This document shows, in pieces, positions 52,338 to 59,419 of a DNA stretch of 64,000 bases. The notes under the pieces were generated by a model that made no database searches, was not told the DNA's origin, and saw nothing but the letters and a program-made list of their open reading frames with translations. The position numbers and the translations under genes are program-made. Positions within the stretch are counted from its first letter, which is position 1, and each line of letters starts with the position of its first letter. Source of the stretch: Thermodesulfovibrionia bacterium. GTDB lineage: Bacteria; Nitrospirota; Thermodesulfovibrionia; UBA6902. The DNA lies in NCBI GenBank assembly GCA_030646035.1, contig JAUSMY010000030.1, positions 110,434 through 174,433 on the forward strand, given 5' to 3'.

Positions 52338-53539
52338 AGGTCATAAGAAAAATAATTATTACTTTTTTTGCACTTCTGCTCTTATGTGCTTCCGCGTTTG
52401 CTGAAGAAAAGAAGATAGAGACGAGCGGATATATCAGGAGCTTCCTCATATTCACCAATTCAGAGAATGATGATTCCACAGAACTCCTCTCAAGGCTGAG
52501 ATTACGGCTCTTCATTCCAAAAGAGGATAATATATCATGGGAGTTCGCATACGAACTTCTGCCGAGGTTAAGGCAAGATGCCGCTATCGTCTCCATATCT
52601 GCAAATCCACAGCTTATATACAGGGCGTTTGACCTTGACGAACTGGTATATCCCGGCAGCGCGGATTCAGGAAGCGACCTTGCGCTTTATCAAAACCTTG
52701 ACAGGGCGAACGTAACCTTTGCGACTGATCATTTCGATGTTTTCATAGGGAGACAGGCACTTGCATTCGGCTCGGCAAGGGTGATAAACCCTACCGACAT
52801 TATCGCGCCATTTACGTACAACACTATCGCAAAGGAGGAACTTACTGGGGTTGACGCGATAAGAATAAAGACACCTTTCATGGAGATGGGCGAGATAGAT
52901 ATGGGGGTCGTATCAGGACATGAGTTCAAACCTGAAGAGAGCGCGGCATTTATCAGAAGCCGGTCTTACATAAAAAAGACTGATGTCTCGGTCATGGCTA
53001 TGGTATTTAAGGAGAATGTTTTAATCGGGCTTGATATCGCCCGCGCGATAAAAGGTGCAGGCGTATGGCTTGAGGCTGCTCAGGTATTTGCAAATGCAGC
53101 AGAGAGCTACAGGCCGGATGAGAATTATTTCAGGTTGTCGGCCGGGGCTGACTATAGCTTTACTGAAAAACTTTACGGCTACATAGAGTACCATTACAGC
53201 GGCGCAGGCAGCGGGCGAAGCGGGGATTACTTTTCTCCGATAAATAAAACAGCCTTCAGGGAAGGCGCTGTCTATCTTCTTGGCAGGCATTACATCGCGC
53301 CGGGATTCTCATATCAGATCACTCCCCTTCTGCTCTTCAGCGGCAGCGCACTCATAAACCTCAACGATGGTTCTGCTTTATTATCGCCGGTATTTGAGTA
53401 CAGCATTGTGCAGGATATCTACGCGAACCTCGGCGCGTATATCGGATCTGGTGACAGTTCAGATAACATGCTGAAGCCTGAGAGCGAGTTCGGGCTGTAT
53501 CCTGATACATATTACGCGGCTTTGAATTTTTATTTTTAG
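52334..53539 (+). CDS. Predicted outer-membrane beta-barrel protein
   Basis: 401 residues with a signal peptide (cleavage after ASAFA, about residue 23). The mature chain alternates aromatic and polar residues as in amphipathic strands and ends in ALNFYF, a C-terminal aromatic residue as used by BAM. Segments like [20 protein letters not shown] resemble porin or alginate-export-like proteins. No exact family assigned. Co-translated with the ABC ATPase, it may be the outer-membrane part or cargo of the same system. Confidence 0.7.
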   Translation: MKVIRKIIITFFALLLLCASAFAEEKKIETSGYIRSFLIFTNSENDDSTELLSRLRLRLFIPKEDNISWEFAYELLPRLRQDAAIVSISANPQLIYRAFDLDELVYPGSADSGSDLALYQNLDRANVTFATDHFDVFIGRQALAFGSARVINPTDIIAPFTYNTIAKEELTGVDAIRIKTPFMEMGEIDMGVVSGHEFKPEESAAFIRSRSYIKKTDVSVMAMVFKENVLIGLDIARAIKGAGVWLEAAQVFANAAESYRPDENYFRLSAGADYSFTEKLYGYIEYHYSGAGSGRSGDYFSPINKTAFREGAVYLLGRHYIAPGFSYQITPLLLFSGSALINLNDGSALLSPVFEYSIVQDIYANLGAYIGSGDSSDNMLKPESEFGLYPDTYYAALNFYF

Positions 53540-53547
53540 ATTTACTG

Positions 53548-53602
53548 TTGTTCATTATTTCTTTATGTTCACTAAATATGAACAATACAAAAAAGTGAAC
53601 AA
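53548..53602. promoter_or_regulatory. Probable ArsR operator with four half-sites
   Basis: TTGTTCA (53548-53554), GTTCA (53567-53571), TGAAC (53579-53583) and TGAACAA (53596-53602) make two nested inverted repeats, one of them GTTCA-N7-TGAAC. They lie about 50-100 bp upstream of the arsR start. Confidence 0.55.
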
Positions 53603-53651
53603 TCCTTAGCACCCACTTGACACCTTTATCAACTTCTGTTATTCTATATTT

Positions 53652-53981
53652 ATGGAACAATCGAACTATGCAAAGATATTCAAAGCCCTTTCAAATGAGC
53701 AGAGGCTCGGCATCTTTATGATGATCTACAAGGACTGCTGCGGTTCAGGGGGAACGTTTCAGGTTGAGAAGAATAAAACCTGCTGTGAAGAAATTAAAGG
53801 CAGCGTAGGAAAGGCGTTCACTAAGGTTTGTGACTGCGTGAGCCTGTCGCGCTCAACAATATCGCACCATTTCAAAGAACTGCAGAATGCCGGGCTGATC
53901 ACCTGTGAGCGCGAGGGGCAGGCCTTCCGCTGCCGTGTTAATAAAGATACTGTTAAAGCGATCAAGAAATTCCTGGATTAA
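53652..53981 (+). CDS. ArsR/SmtB-family metal(loid)-responsive repressor
   Basis: 109 residues. Winged helix with FKALSNEQRLGIFMMIY at the N-terminus and the recognition region CDCVSLSRSTISHHFKELQN. The Cys-Asp-Cys at the start of the recognition area fits the alpha-3 As(III)/metal site of ArsR (CxC). Extra cysteines (KDCCGSGGTF, KTCCEE) are unusual and could add a metal site. It likely represses itself and the small cysteine-rich gene downstream until bound by a metal or arsenite. Confidence 0.85.
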   Translation: MEQSNYAKIFKALSNEQRLGIFMMIYKDCCGSGGTFQVEKNKTCCEEIKGSVGKAFTKVCDCVSLSRSTISHHFKELQNAGLITCEREGQAFRCRVNKDTVKAIKKFLD

Positions 53982-54000
53982 TATTTTTTTGTTAAGTTGG

Positions 54001-54016
54001 TTCGACGGTTGTCGAA
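54001..54016. promoter_or_regulatory. Perfect palindrome before the cysteine-rich gene
   Basis: TTCGAC-GGTT-GTCGAA, 6-bp arms, between arsR and the cysteine-rich gene. It differs from the TGAAC half-sites upstream of arsR, so it could be a second operator or an mRNA hairpin. Confidence 0.4.
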
Positions 54017-54046
54017 TATTAAAACTTTTTCATAGGAGGAAGTAAA

Positions 54047-54229
54047 ATGAGTTCAGAGACAAAAGAGAAGAAAGAAGACGCAGCATGCTGCAGCACGAAA
54101 GAGAATGAGGCGAGCGGTTGCTGTTCAGGAGAGAAAGGGGCTATCGCATCTATCATCGAGGCGATGAAGAGCAGTTGCTGTTGCAGCCCGAAGAAGGAAG
54201 AGACAAAGAAGAAAAACTGCTGCGGTTAA
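54047..54229 (+). CDS. Small cysteine-rich protein with paired cysteines, possible metal binder
   Basis: 60 residues with nine cysteines in four clusters: ACCST, GCCSG, SCCCSP and a terminal NCCG, embedded in lysine/glutamate-rich sequence. No signal peptide. An AGGAGG site lies 7 nt before ATG. It follows an ArsR-type repressor whose own sequence has cysteine pairs, and ends at a strong hairpin. Vicinal cysteines bind As(III) and soft metals well, so a metallothionein-like role is a reasonable inference. I do not recognise a named family. Confidence 0.65.
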   Translation: MSSETKEKKEDAACCSTKENEASGCCSGEKGAIASIIEAMKSSCCCSPKKEETKKKNCCG

Positions 54230-54240
54230 TATCGGATATG

Positions 54241-54270
54241 AGATGGGGTGCCTGCGAAGGCATCCCATCT
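54241..54270. terminator. Hairpin between convergent cysteine-rich gene and ino1
   Basis: AGATGGG and CCCATCT arms with an inner TGCC/GGCA stem. No strong T run on either side, but position between convergent genes suits a two-way terminator. Confidence 0.6.
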
Positions 54271-54314
54271 TAGTTTCCTGATTATGTTGTATTCGTATTT
54301 GCCTGGAAAAGGAA

Positions 54315-55469
54315 TTAATTATTTTCAGAAACGGCATCACTGCTAATTTTATTTTCTATGCTGTCACCCTCAATATCATATCCAGCTATAAACTCTTCAA
54401 CCATCCTGAATGCTATATCATCGCTGAACTGTTTTGGAGGGTGCTTCATAAAGTAGGCGGAAGGTGAATACAGCGCGCCGCCCTTCCCTCTCTCAAGAGC
54501 AAGCTTGCAGCATCTTATTGAATCGATTGCAACACCGGCTGAATTTGGCGAGTCCTCAACAGAAAGCCTGAGTTCGAGATTCATCGGCACATCTCCGAAT
54601 ATCCTGCCCTCCATGCGGATGAAGCAGACCTTGTTGTCATTCTGCCATGGGACATAATCGCTCGGGCCTATGTGTATATTGTCAGCATCCATCCTCTCGT
54701 TAAGAATTGACTGGACCGCCTCTGTCTTGGATGTCTTCTTTGAAGCGAGCCTGCTCCTGTTGAGCATATTCAGGAAGTCTGTATTTCCGCCGGTATTTAA
54801 CTGATATGTCCTGTCAATCGTTACCCCCCTCTTTTGAAACAGGTCGGTCAGAGTCCTGTGAGTTATGGTCGCGCCTATCTGCGCCTTTATGTCATCGCCA
54901 ATTATGGGAAGCCCTTTCTCCATGAACCTCCTTGCCCATTCAGGGTCGCTCGCTATGAATACCGGCATATTATTTACAAAACCTATTCCTGACTCAAGGG
55001 CGCATTCGGCATAGAACTTTACACCTTCCTCAGAGCCGACAGGGAGATAATTCAGAAGCATCTCAGCGCCTGTTTCTTTAAGCGTCGTGACTACATTCTC
55101 TCTGGTGGCTTCATCTTCGCTGCTAAGTATAAATGTGCGCTTGGGATCATATTCATTCATATGCCTGGAGAATCCGTCGAGTATCCTGCCCATCTTCACC
55201 TTTACGCCTGTCTCGGGAAGATCTTTACAGAAGACGGCTGTACAGTTCGGAAGAGCGAAGACAGCCTCGGAAACATCCCTGCCGACCTTTCTCTTATCAA
55301 TATCAAATGCCGCAACAACCTCAATGTCAAATGGTTTGTAGCCTCCGATATCCCAGTGCATCAGTCCGACAGCATCTTCGGCGGTTTTGTTTTTATAGTA
55401 CTCAATGCCCTGTATCAACGAGCTTGCGCAGTTGCCTATCCCGGCTATAGCGATCCTGATCTTTTCCAT
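54315..55469 (-). CDS. ino1: Inositol-3-phosphate synthase
   Basis: 384 residues. NAD-binding [20 protein letters not shown] at the start, then [60 protein letters not shown] and [19 protein letters not shown]. It converts glucose-6-phosphate to inositol-3-phosphate, the first step to inositol lipids or inositol-based solutes. Length typical of the bacterial form. Single gene, divergent from dcd. Confidence 0.93.
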   Translation of the reverse strand: MEKIRIAIAGIGNCASSLIQGIEYYKNKTAEDAVGLMHWDIGGYKPFDIEVVAAFDIDKRKVGRDVSEAVFALPNCTAVFCKDLPETGVKVKMGRILDGFSRHMNEYDPKRTFILSSEDEATRENVVTTLKETGAEMLLNYLPVGSEEGVKFYAECALESGIGFVNNMPVFIASDPEWARRFMEKGLPIIGDDIKAQIGATITHRTLTDLFQKRGVTIDRTYQLNTGGNTDFLNMLNRSRLASKKTSKTEAVQSILNERMDADNIHIGPSDYVPWQNDNKVCFIRMEGRIFGDVPMNLELRLSVEDSPNSAGVAIDSIRCCKLALERGKGGALYSPSAYFMKHPPKQFSDDIAFRMVEEFIAGYDIEGDSIENKISSDAVSENN

Positions 55470-55638
55470 ACTAAACCCTCAATTAAACTGAATGTAATTT
55501 GATTATACGACTTTTTTCTCTATATGCAAAAAATATTGCCGCATTATCAATTGAGCTCGCTGTGGACAAATAAGACGCTATATTATATCTTAAACACTGA
55601 CAGTTGAAACCGCTATAAAAGCACAAAGGGAAACTCAA

Positions 55639-56184
55639 ATGGTAAAGAACGACCGCTGGATAATAGAGATGGCAAAGAAAGGGATGATAGAGCCCTTTGA
55701 AGAGGATCAGATAAAAAAAGGCATATCCTTCGGCGTCGGTTCATACGGATATGACATGAGGATATCTGATGAGTTCAGGATATTCAAGAGCGAGAACAGG
55801 TCTTTTGTTGACCCGAAGAACAGTGACCCTGACAACTTCATCCATTTCAAAGGCGATGTCTGCACCATACCGCCGAACTCTTTTGTTCTTGCGCAGTCGC
55901 TTGAGTACTTCAGGATACCGAGAGAAGTAGTGGTCATCTGCTTCGGCAAATCAACATACGCAAGGAGCGGAATCATTGTGAATGTGACGCCTCTTGAACC
56001 TGAATGGGAAGGGCATGTGACGATATCCATATCAAACACCTCCCCGCTTCCGGCAAGACTGTACGGCAACGAGGGGATATCACAGATACTATTTCTCGGC
56101 GCTGATGAAGTCTGCGAGATATCATACGCTGACAAGAAAGGTAAATATCAGGCGCAGAAAGGCATCACGCATTCAAAGATATAA
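55639..56184 (+). CDS. dcd: dCTP deaminase
   Basis: 181 residues: [59 protein letters not shown] and the catalytic Glu region [11 protein letters not shown]. It makes dUTP from dCTP for thymidylate synthesis. Slightly different from E. coli length (193) but within family. 2 nt before pyrF. Confidence 0.95.
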   Translation: MVKNDRWIIEMAKKGMIEPFEEDQIKKGISFGVGSYGYDMRISDEFRIFKSENRSFVDPKNSDPDNFIHFKGDVCTIPPNSFVLAQSLEYFRIPREVVVICFGKSTYARSGIIVNVTPLEPEWEGHVTISISNTSPLPARLYGNEGISQILFLGADEVCEISYADKKGKYQAQKGITHSKI

Positions 56185-56186
56185 AT

Positions 56187-56903
56187 ATGAAGATTTCAGA
56201 CAAAATAATACTTGCACTTGATGTCGCTGACCGCAACTCAGCAATTGAAATAGTTAAGAAGTTCAAAGATCATATTGATATATTCAAGGTCGGCTCCGAG
56301 CTCTTTACATCCGCAGGGCCTGATGTCGTTAGAGAGATAAACTCCATGGGCAAGAAGGTCTTCCTCGACCTCAAGTTTCATGACATACCCAACACAGTGG
56401 CAAAGAGCGTCAGGTCTGCGGCAGAGATGGAGGTCTTCATGCTCAATGTTCACGCCTCTGGCGGCAGCGAGATGATGAAGAGGGCTGCGCAGGCGATCGC
56501 TGAAGTATCTTCTGAAAAGAATATAAATAAACCAAAGCTGATAGCGGTGACCGTGCTTACCAGCATTGATCAGACCATACTACAAAGAGAAGTAGGCATA
56601 GAGAAGGCGATAAAGACCCATGTGACGCACCTTGCAGAACTTGCCCGACAGTCCGGGCTCGACGGTGTGGTCGCATCCCCGCAGGAGACGCCTGTCATAC
56701 GAAATGCCTGCGGCAAGGACTTTCTTATCGTCACACCGGGAATAAGGCCCTCATGGGCAGAAGCAGATGATCAGAAGAGGACGATGACTCCTGCGGAGGC
56801 GATCAGCAAAGGCGCTGACTACCTCGTTATGGGCAGGGCGATCTTATCGCAGCCTGACCCGCTCGATGCGTTAAAGCGTATAGAGGAAGAATTAAGTTAC
56901 TAA
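56187..56903 (+). CDS. pyrF: Orotidine 5'-phosphate decarboxylase
   Basis: 238 residues. Active-site DLKFHDIPNTVAKSV (Asp-Lys-x-x-Asp region), start IILALDVADRNSAIEIV, end region VTPGIRPSWAEADDQKR and GADYLVMGRAI. It makes UMP in pyrimidine synthesis. Between dcd and trpE on one strand with gaps of 2 and 11 nt. Confidence 0.97.
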   Translation: MKISDKIILALDVADRNSAIEIVKKFKDHIDIFKVGSELFTSAGPDVVREINSMGKKVFLDLKFHDIPNTVAKSVRSAAEMEVFMLNVHASGGSEMMKRAAQAIAEVSSEKNINKPKLIAVTVLTSIDQTILQREVGIEKAIKTHVTHLAELARQSGLDGVVASPQETPVIRNACGKDFLIVTPGIRPSWAEADDQKRTMTPAEAISKGADYLVMGRAILSQPDPLDALKRIEEELSY

Positions 56904-56914
56904 AGCCATGAATT

Positions 56915-58393
56915 ATGCTTATCCATCCGAACAGAGAAATATTCCTGAAAGACTCAAACACCGGAAAGATATTCCCTGTCTATACAGAACTGCAATTCAT
57001 TGAGCCGAAAGAGATATACGAAAAGATAAAGAAACCTCACAGCTTCCTGCTTGAGAGTTCAAAAGGGCCTGAAAATATATCACGATACTCCTTTATCGGT
57101 GCAGACCCTTTTCTTCTCTTCAGGGCAAAAGACGGCAATGCTGCGATAACAGAGAAGAACCACACAAGAATTTCATCATCACACCCGCTCAAAAAGTTAA
57201 GAGAGATCATCACCTCCTTCAAAACAGAGAGAGATTATGCCCTGCCTCCATTTACAGGCGGGGCTGTGGGGATGCTCAGCTATGACTTTGTCCATTACTT
57301 TGAGCGGCTGCCGAAGACCGCTCTTGATGACCTCAAGATCCCTGATGCAGACTTCATGCTTTACGATACGGTCATAGCTGTTGACCATAGGCTTAATAAG
57401 ACATTCATCATCTCATCTCCCGGCGCAGGGAAGCCCGGCAGTGACGATTGGGGAGGCCATTATGACGGAGCGGTTGATAAGATAACCAAGCTGCATGAAA
57501 TAATTACATCCCGACTATTTTCTAAAGAAGAGTTAGGAGGGGTCAGTGACACTTCTGTTAAAGCCTCTTTGGAATTGAAACATGAGATGGGCAAAGAAAC
57601 GTATATGAATATTGTTAAACGAACCAAAGAATACATAAAGGCAGGAGATATATTTCAGGCGAACCTCTCGCAAAGGGTATCTTCAAATCTCGGCGATACA
57701 GACCCGTGGCATATATATAAAGTGCTGAGCAGTATCAACCCGTCTCCCTTTGCAGCTTATCTTGATATGGGTGATTATTTCATCGCAAGTTCATCGCCTG
57801 AGAGGCTTGTACGCGTATCAGGAAATATGGTTGACACAAGGCCGATAGCAGGCACAAGGCCGCGCGGGGCTGATGCAGAAGGCGACAGGCAGATGAGGAA
57901 CGACCTGCTCCTGAATGAGAAAGAGCGCGCAGAGCATCTCATGCTCATTGACCTTGAGCGGAACGACCTCGGCAGGATATCCGACTACGGCACAGTCAAG
58001 GTTGATGAACTGATGGTGACGGAAGATTATTCCCATGTCATACACATCGTCTCAAATGTCAAAGGCACGCTTGCAAAAGGCAAAGACTGTTTTGATGTGA
58101 TAAAGGCGACATTTCCCGGAGGAACAATAACAGGCGTGCCCAAGGTAAGGTGCATGGAGATAATAGACGAGCTTGAGCCTGTGACAAGAGGGCCGTACAC
58201 AGGCTCACTCGGATACATCGATTTCAACGGCGATATGGATCTTAACATCATCATCAGGACATTTGTGATAAAGGATGGTAAAGCATACGTTCAGGCAGGC
58301 GCAGGCATTGTGGCAGATTCAGACCCTGAGAGAGAGTATTACGAAACGCTGAAGAAGGCTGAAGCTCTGATAAAGACGTTGGAAATGCTGTAA
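56915..58393 (+). CDS. trpE: Anthranilate synthase component I (or PabB-like)
   Basis: 492 residues. Chorismate-binding enzyme: N-terminal FLLESSKGPENISRYSFIGA (tryptophan-site region of TrpE), C-terminal catalytic part with PIAGTRPRGADAEGD, HLMLIDLERNDLGRIS, and TFPGGTITGVPKVRCMEII. It makes anthranilate from chorismate with TrpG, which is not in the window, so aminodeoxychorismate synthase (PabB) remains possible. The final codons (KTLEML, TAA) and the bases after them recur after the vapC gene at 59178. Confidence 0.88.
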   Translation: MLIHPNREIFLKDSNTGKIFPVYTELQFIEPKEIYEKIKKPHSFLLESSKGPENISRYSFIGADPFLLFRAKDGNAAITEKNHTRISSSHPLKKLREIITSFKTERDYALPPFTGGAVGMLSYDFVHYFERLPKTALDDLKIPDADFMLYDTVIAVDHRLNKTFIISSPGAGKPGSDDWGGHYDGAVDKITKLHEIITSRLFSKEELGGVSDTSVKASLELKHEMGKETYMNIVKRTKEYIKAGDIFQANLSQRVSSNLGDTDPWHIYKVLSSINPSPFAAYLDMGDYFIASSSPERLVRVSGNMVDTRPIAGTRPRGADAEGDRQMRNDLLLNEKERAEHLMLIDLERNDLGRISDYGTVKVDELMVTEDYSHVIHIVSNVKGTLAKGKDCFDVIKATFPGGTITGVPKVRCMEIIDELEPVTRGPYTGSLGYIDFNGDMDLNIIIRTFVIKDGKAYVQAGAGIVADSDPEREYYETLKKAEALIKTLEML

Positions 58394-58404
58394 GGGAAAA
58401 GCCT
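58373..58404 (+). repeat. trpE 3'-end direct repeat, left copy
   Basis: Starts AAGACGTTGGAAATGCTG in the last codons of trpE and ends GGGAAAAGCCT after the stop. It matches 59178-59210 at all but a few positions, including one inserted A. The two copies bracket the toxin-antitoxin genes. Confidence 0.7.
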
Positions 58405-58459
58405 TGACAGAAAGCCGGTTATCTCCTTACACTACAGGTAAGGCAGATAGTTCCTTACC
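58404..58459 (+). promoter_or_regulatory. Promoter and operator of the AbrB/VapC pair
   Basis: TTGACA (58404-58409) and TACACT (58428-58433) spaced by 18 bases; then inverted repeat GGTAAGG (58437-58443) and CCTTACC (58453-58459), which touches the AGGAGG ribosome site. This suits autoregulation by the AbrB-fold antitoxin. Confidence 0.6.
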
Positions 58460-58468
58460 AGGAGGCAG

Positions 58469-58699
58469 ATGATGATAGTTGCAAAAGTAACATCCAAAGG
58501 ACAAGTGACCATCCCAAAAAAGGTCAGGGACAGGCTGGGCGTGCATCCCGGCGAAGATGTAGGTTTTGAGGAGAAAGAAGGAGTGGTAGTGATAACAAAG
58601 GCGGTGACCAAATCCCCTTTTGACAAATGGGTCGGCAGACTGGCAAAGCTTGAGGGACAGAAAAGCGATAACCTCGTAAAGGAGCTTCGGGGCAATTGA
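58469..58699 (+). CDS. AbrB/MazE-fold antitoxin
   Basis: 76 residues. SpoVT/AbrB swapped-hairpin DNA-binding domain: AKVTSKGQVTIPKKVRDRLG, then GEDVGFEEKEGVVVI. The C-terminal tail (FDKWVGRLAKLEGQKSDNLV) should cover the toxin. AGGAGG precedes the ATG; an ATG directly after it is an alternative start. Overlaps the toxin gene by 4 bp. Confidence 0.9.
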   Translation: MMIVAKVTSKGQVTIPKKVRDRLGVHPGEDVGFEEKEGVVVITKAVTKSPFDKWVGRLAKLEGQKSDNLVKELRGN

Positions 58700-59175
58700 T
58701 CACCGCGGTTGATACCAACATCCTTTTCGATATCCTTATTCCGGGAGAGTCCCACAGCGCGTCCTCAAAGAGGCTTCTGGACAAACATCTGGCAAGCGGC
58801 AAACTGATCCTCTGTGAAGTGGTTTTTGCCGAACTCGCAGCCAGATTTCCTTCCGAACAGGAATTGAAACTCTTTCTCGCAGAAACAGGCATGAGGCTTG
58901 TTCCGTCCAACGAGAAATCCCTGCACCTTGCCGGCACGCGTTGGGCTAAATATGCACAGAGAAGCAAGCGAAATCAGTTTTCCTGTTCAGAATGCGGCAA
59001 GACCTTTACAATGCATTGCCCGCATTGCAAAGCAATGGTCACAAGGCGGCAGATTGTCTTGAGCGATTTTCTGATAGGCGCTCATGCCCTTGAGCAGGCT
59101 GACTGCCTGTTGTCGCGGGACCTCGGGATATACAAAAGCAACTTCACTGATCTGAAGGTAATAGGTAAGATATGA
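58696..59175 (+). CDS. VapC-like PIN-domain toxin with zinc-ribbon insertion
   Basis: 159 residues. PIN domain acidic residues are in AVDTNILFDIL, CEVVFAELAA, SDFLIGAHAL and SRDLGIYK. Between the third and fourth strands the chain has CSECGKTFTMHCPHCKAMV, a zinc-ribbon-like pair of CxxC motifs, making it longer than usual VapC (about 130). PIN toxins cut RNA; the ribbon may help bind RNA or stabilise the fold. The TTG start overlaps the antitoxin end. Confidence 0.88.
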   Translation: MITAVDTNILFDILIPGESHSASSKRLLDKHLASGKLILCEVVFAELAARFPSEQELKLFLAETGMRLVPSNEKSLHLAGTRWAKYAQRSKRNQFSCSECGKTFTMHCPHCKAMVTRRQIVLSDFLIGAHALEQADCLLSRDLGIYKSNFTDLKVIGKI

Positions 59176-59177
59176 TG

Positions 59178-59210
59178 AAGACGCTGGAGATTTTGTAAAG
59201 GGAAAAGCCT
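59178..59210 (+). repeat. trpE 3'-end direct repeat, right copy
   Basis: Encodes KTLEIL and a stop in the same way as the trpE end, followed by AAGGGAAAAGCCT. It starts three bases after the vapC stop codon. Together with 58373-58404 it bounds about 770 bp of toxin-antitoxin DNA. Confidence 0.7.
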
Positions 59211-59233
59211 GTCATTCTGGCTTGTCCAGAATC
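59211..59233. repeat. Single arm of the 139-bp element
   Basis: Identical over 23 bases to the left end of the element at 46592, itself a small palindrome (ATTCTGG-CTTGT-CCAGAAT). It is wedged between the trpE repeat and the 90-bp repeat. Confidence 0.8.
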
Positions 59234-59242
59234 GATTAACCA

Positions 59243-59340
59243 CACCACTACATTCTTTTATTTTATGCTTGTATTTTTCTTACTCATATAACTATACTTT
59301 TCTTATTCCAGCAAATACGGCTGGCTGTATTAATTGTTAG
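59243..59340. repeat. About 90-bp dispersed repeat, copy B (upstream of helicase gene)
   Basis: Blocks CCACTACATT, TTACTCATATAACTATAC, TTTTCTTATTC, AAATACGGCTGGCTGTAT and TAATTGTTAG in the same order as copy A at 29773-29863. The helicase gene starts 80 bp downstream. Confidence 0.8.
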
Positions 59341-59419
59341 CTCCATGAATATAAAATAACCCTGACCAAGAGCGCCCGGCATCTATACCGGTCAAGAGAA
59401 TAACAGGAGATGTAATAGC

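Noticed and set aside
54241-54270. A strong rho-independent terminator after the cysteine-rich gene.
   Set aside because: The stem is strong but no T run follows on either strand, so it is listed only as a hairpin with moderate confidence.
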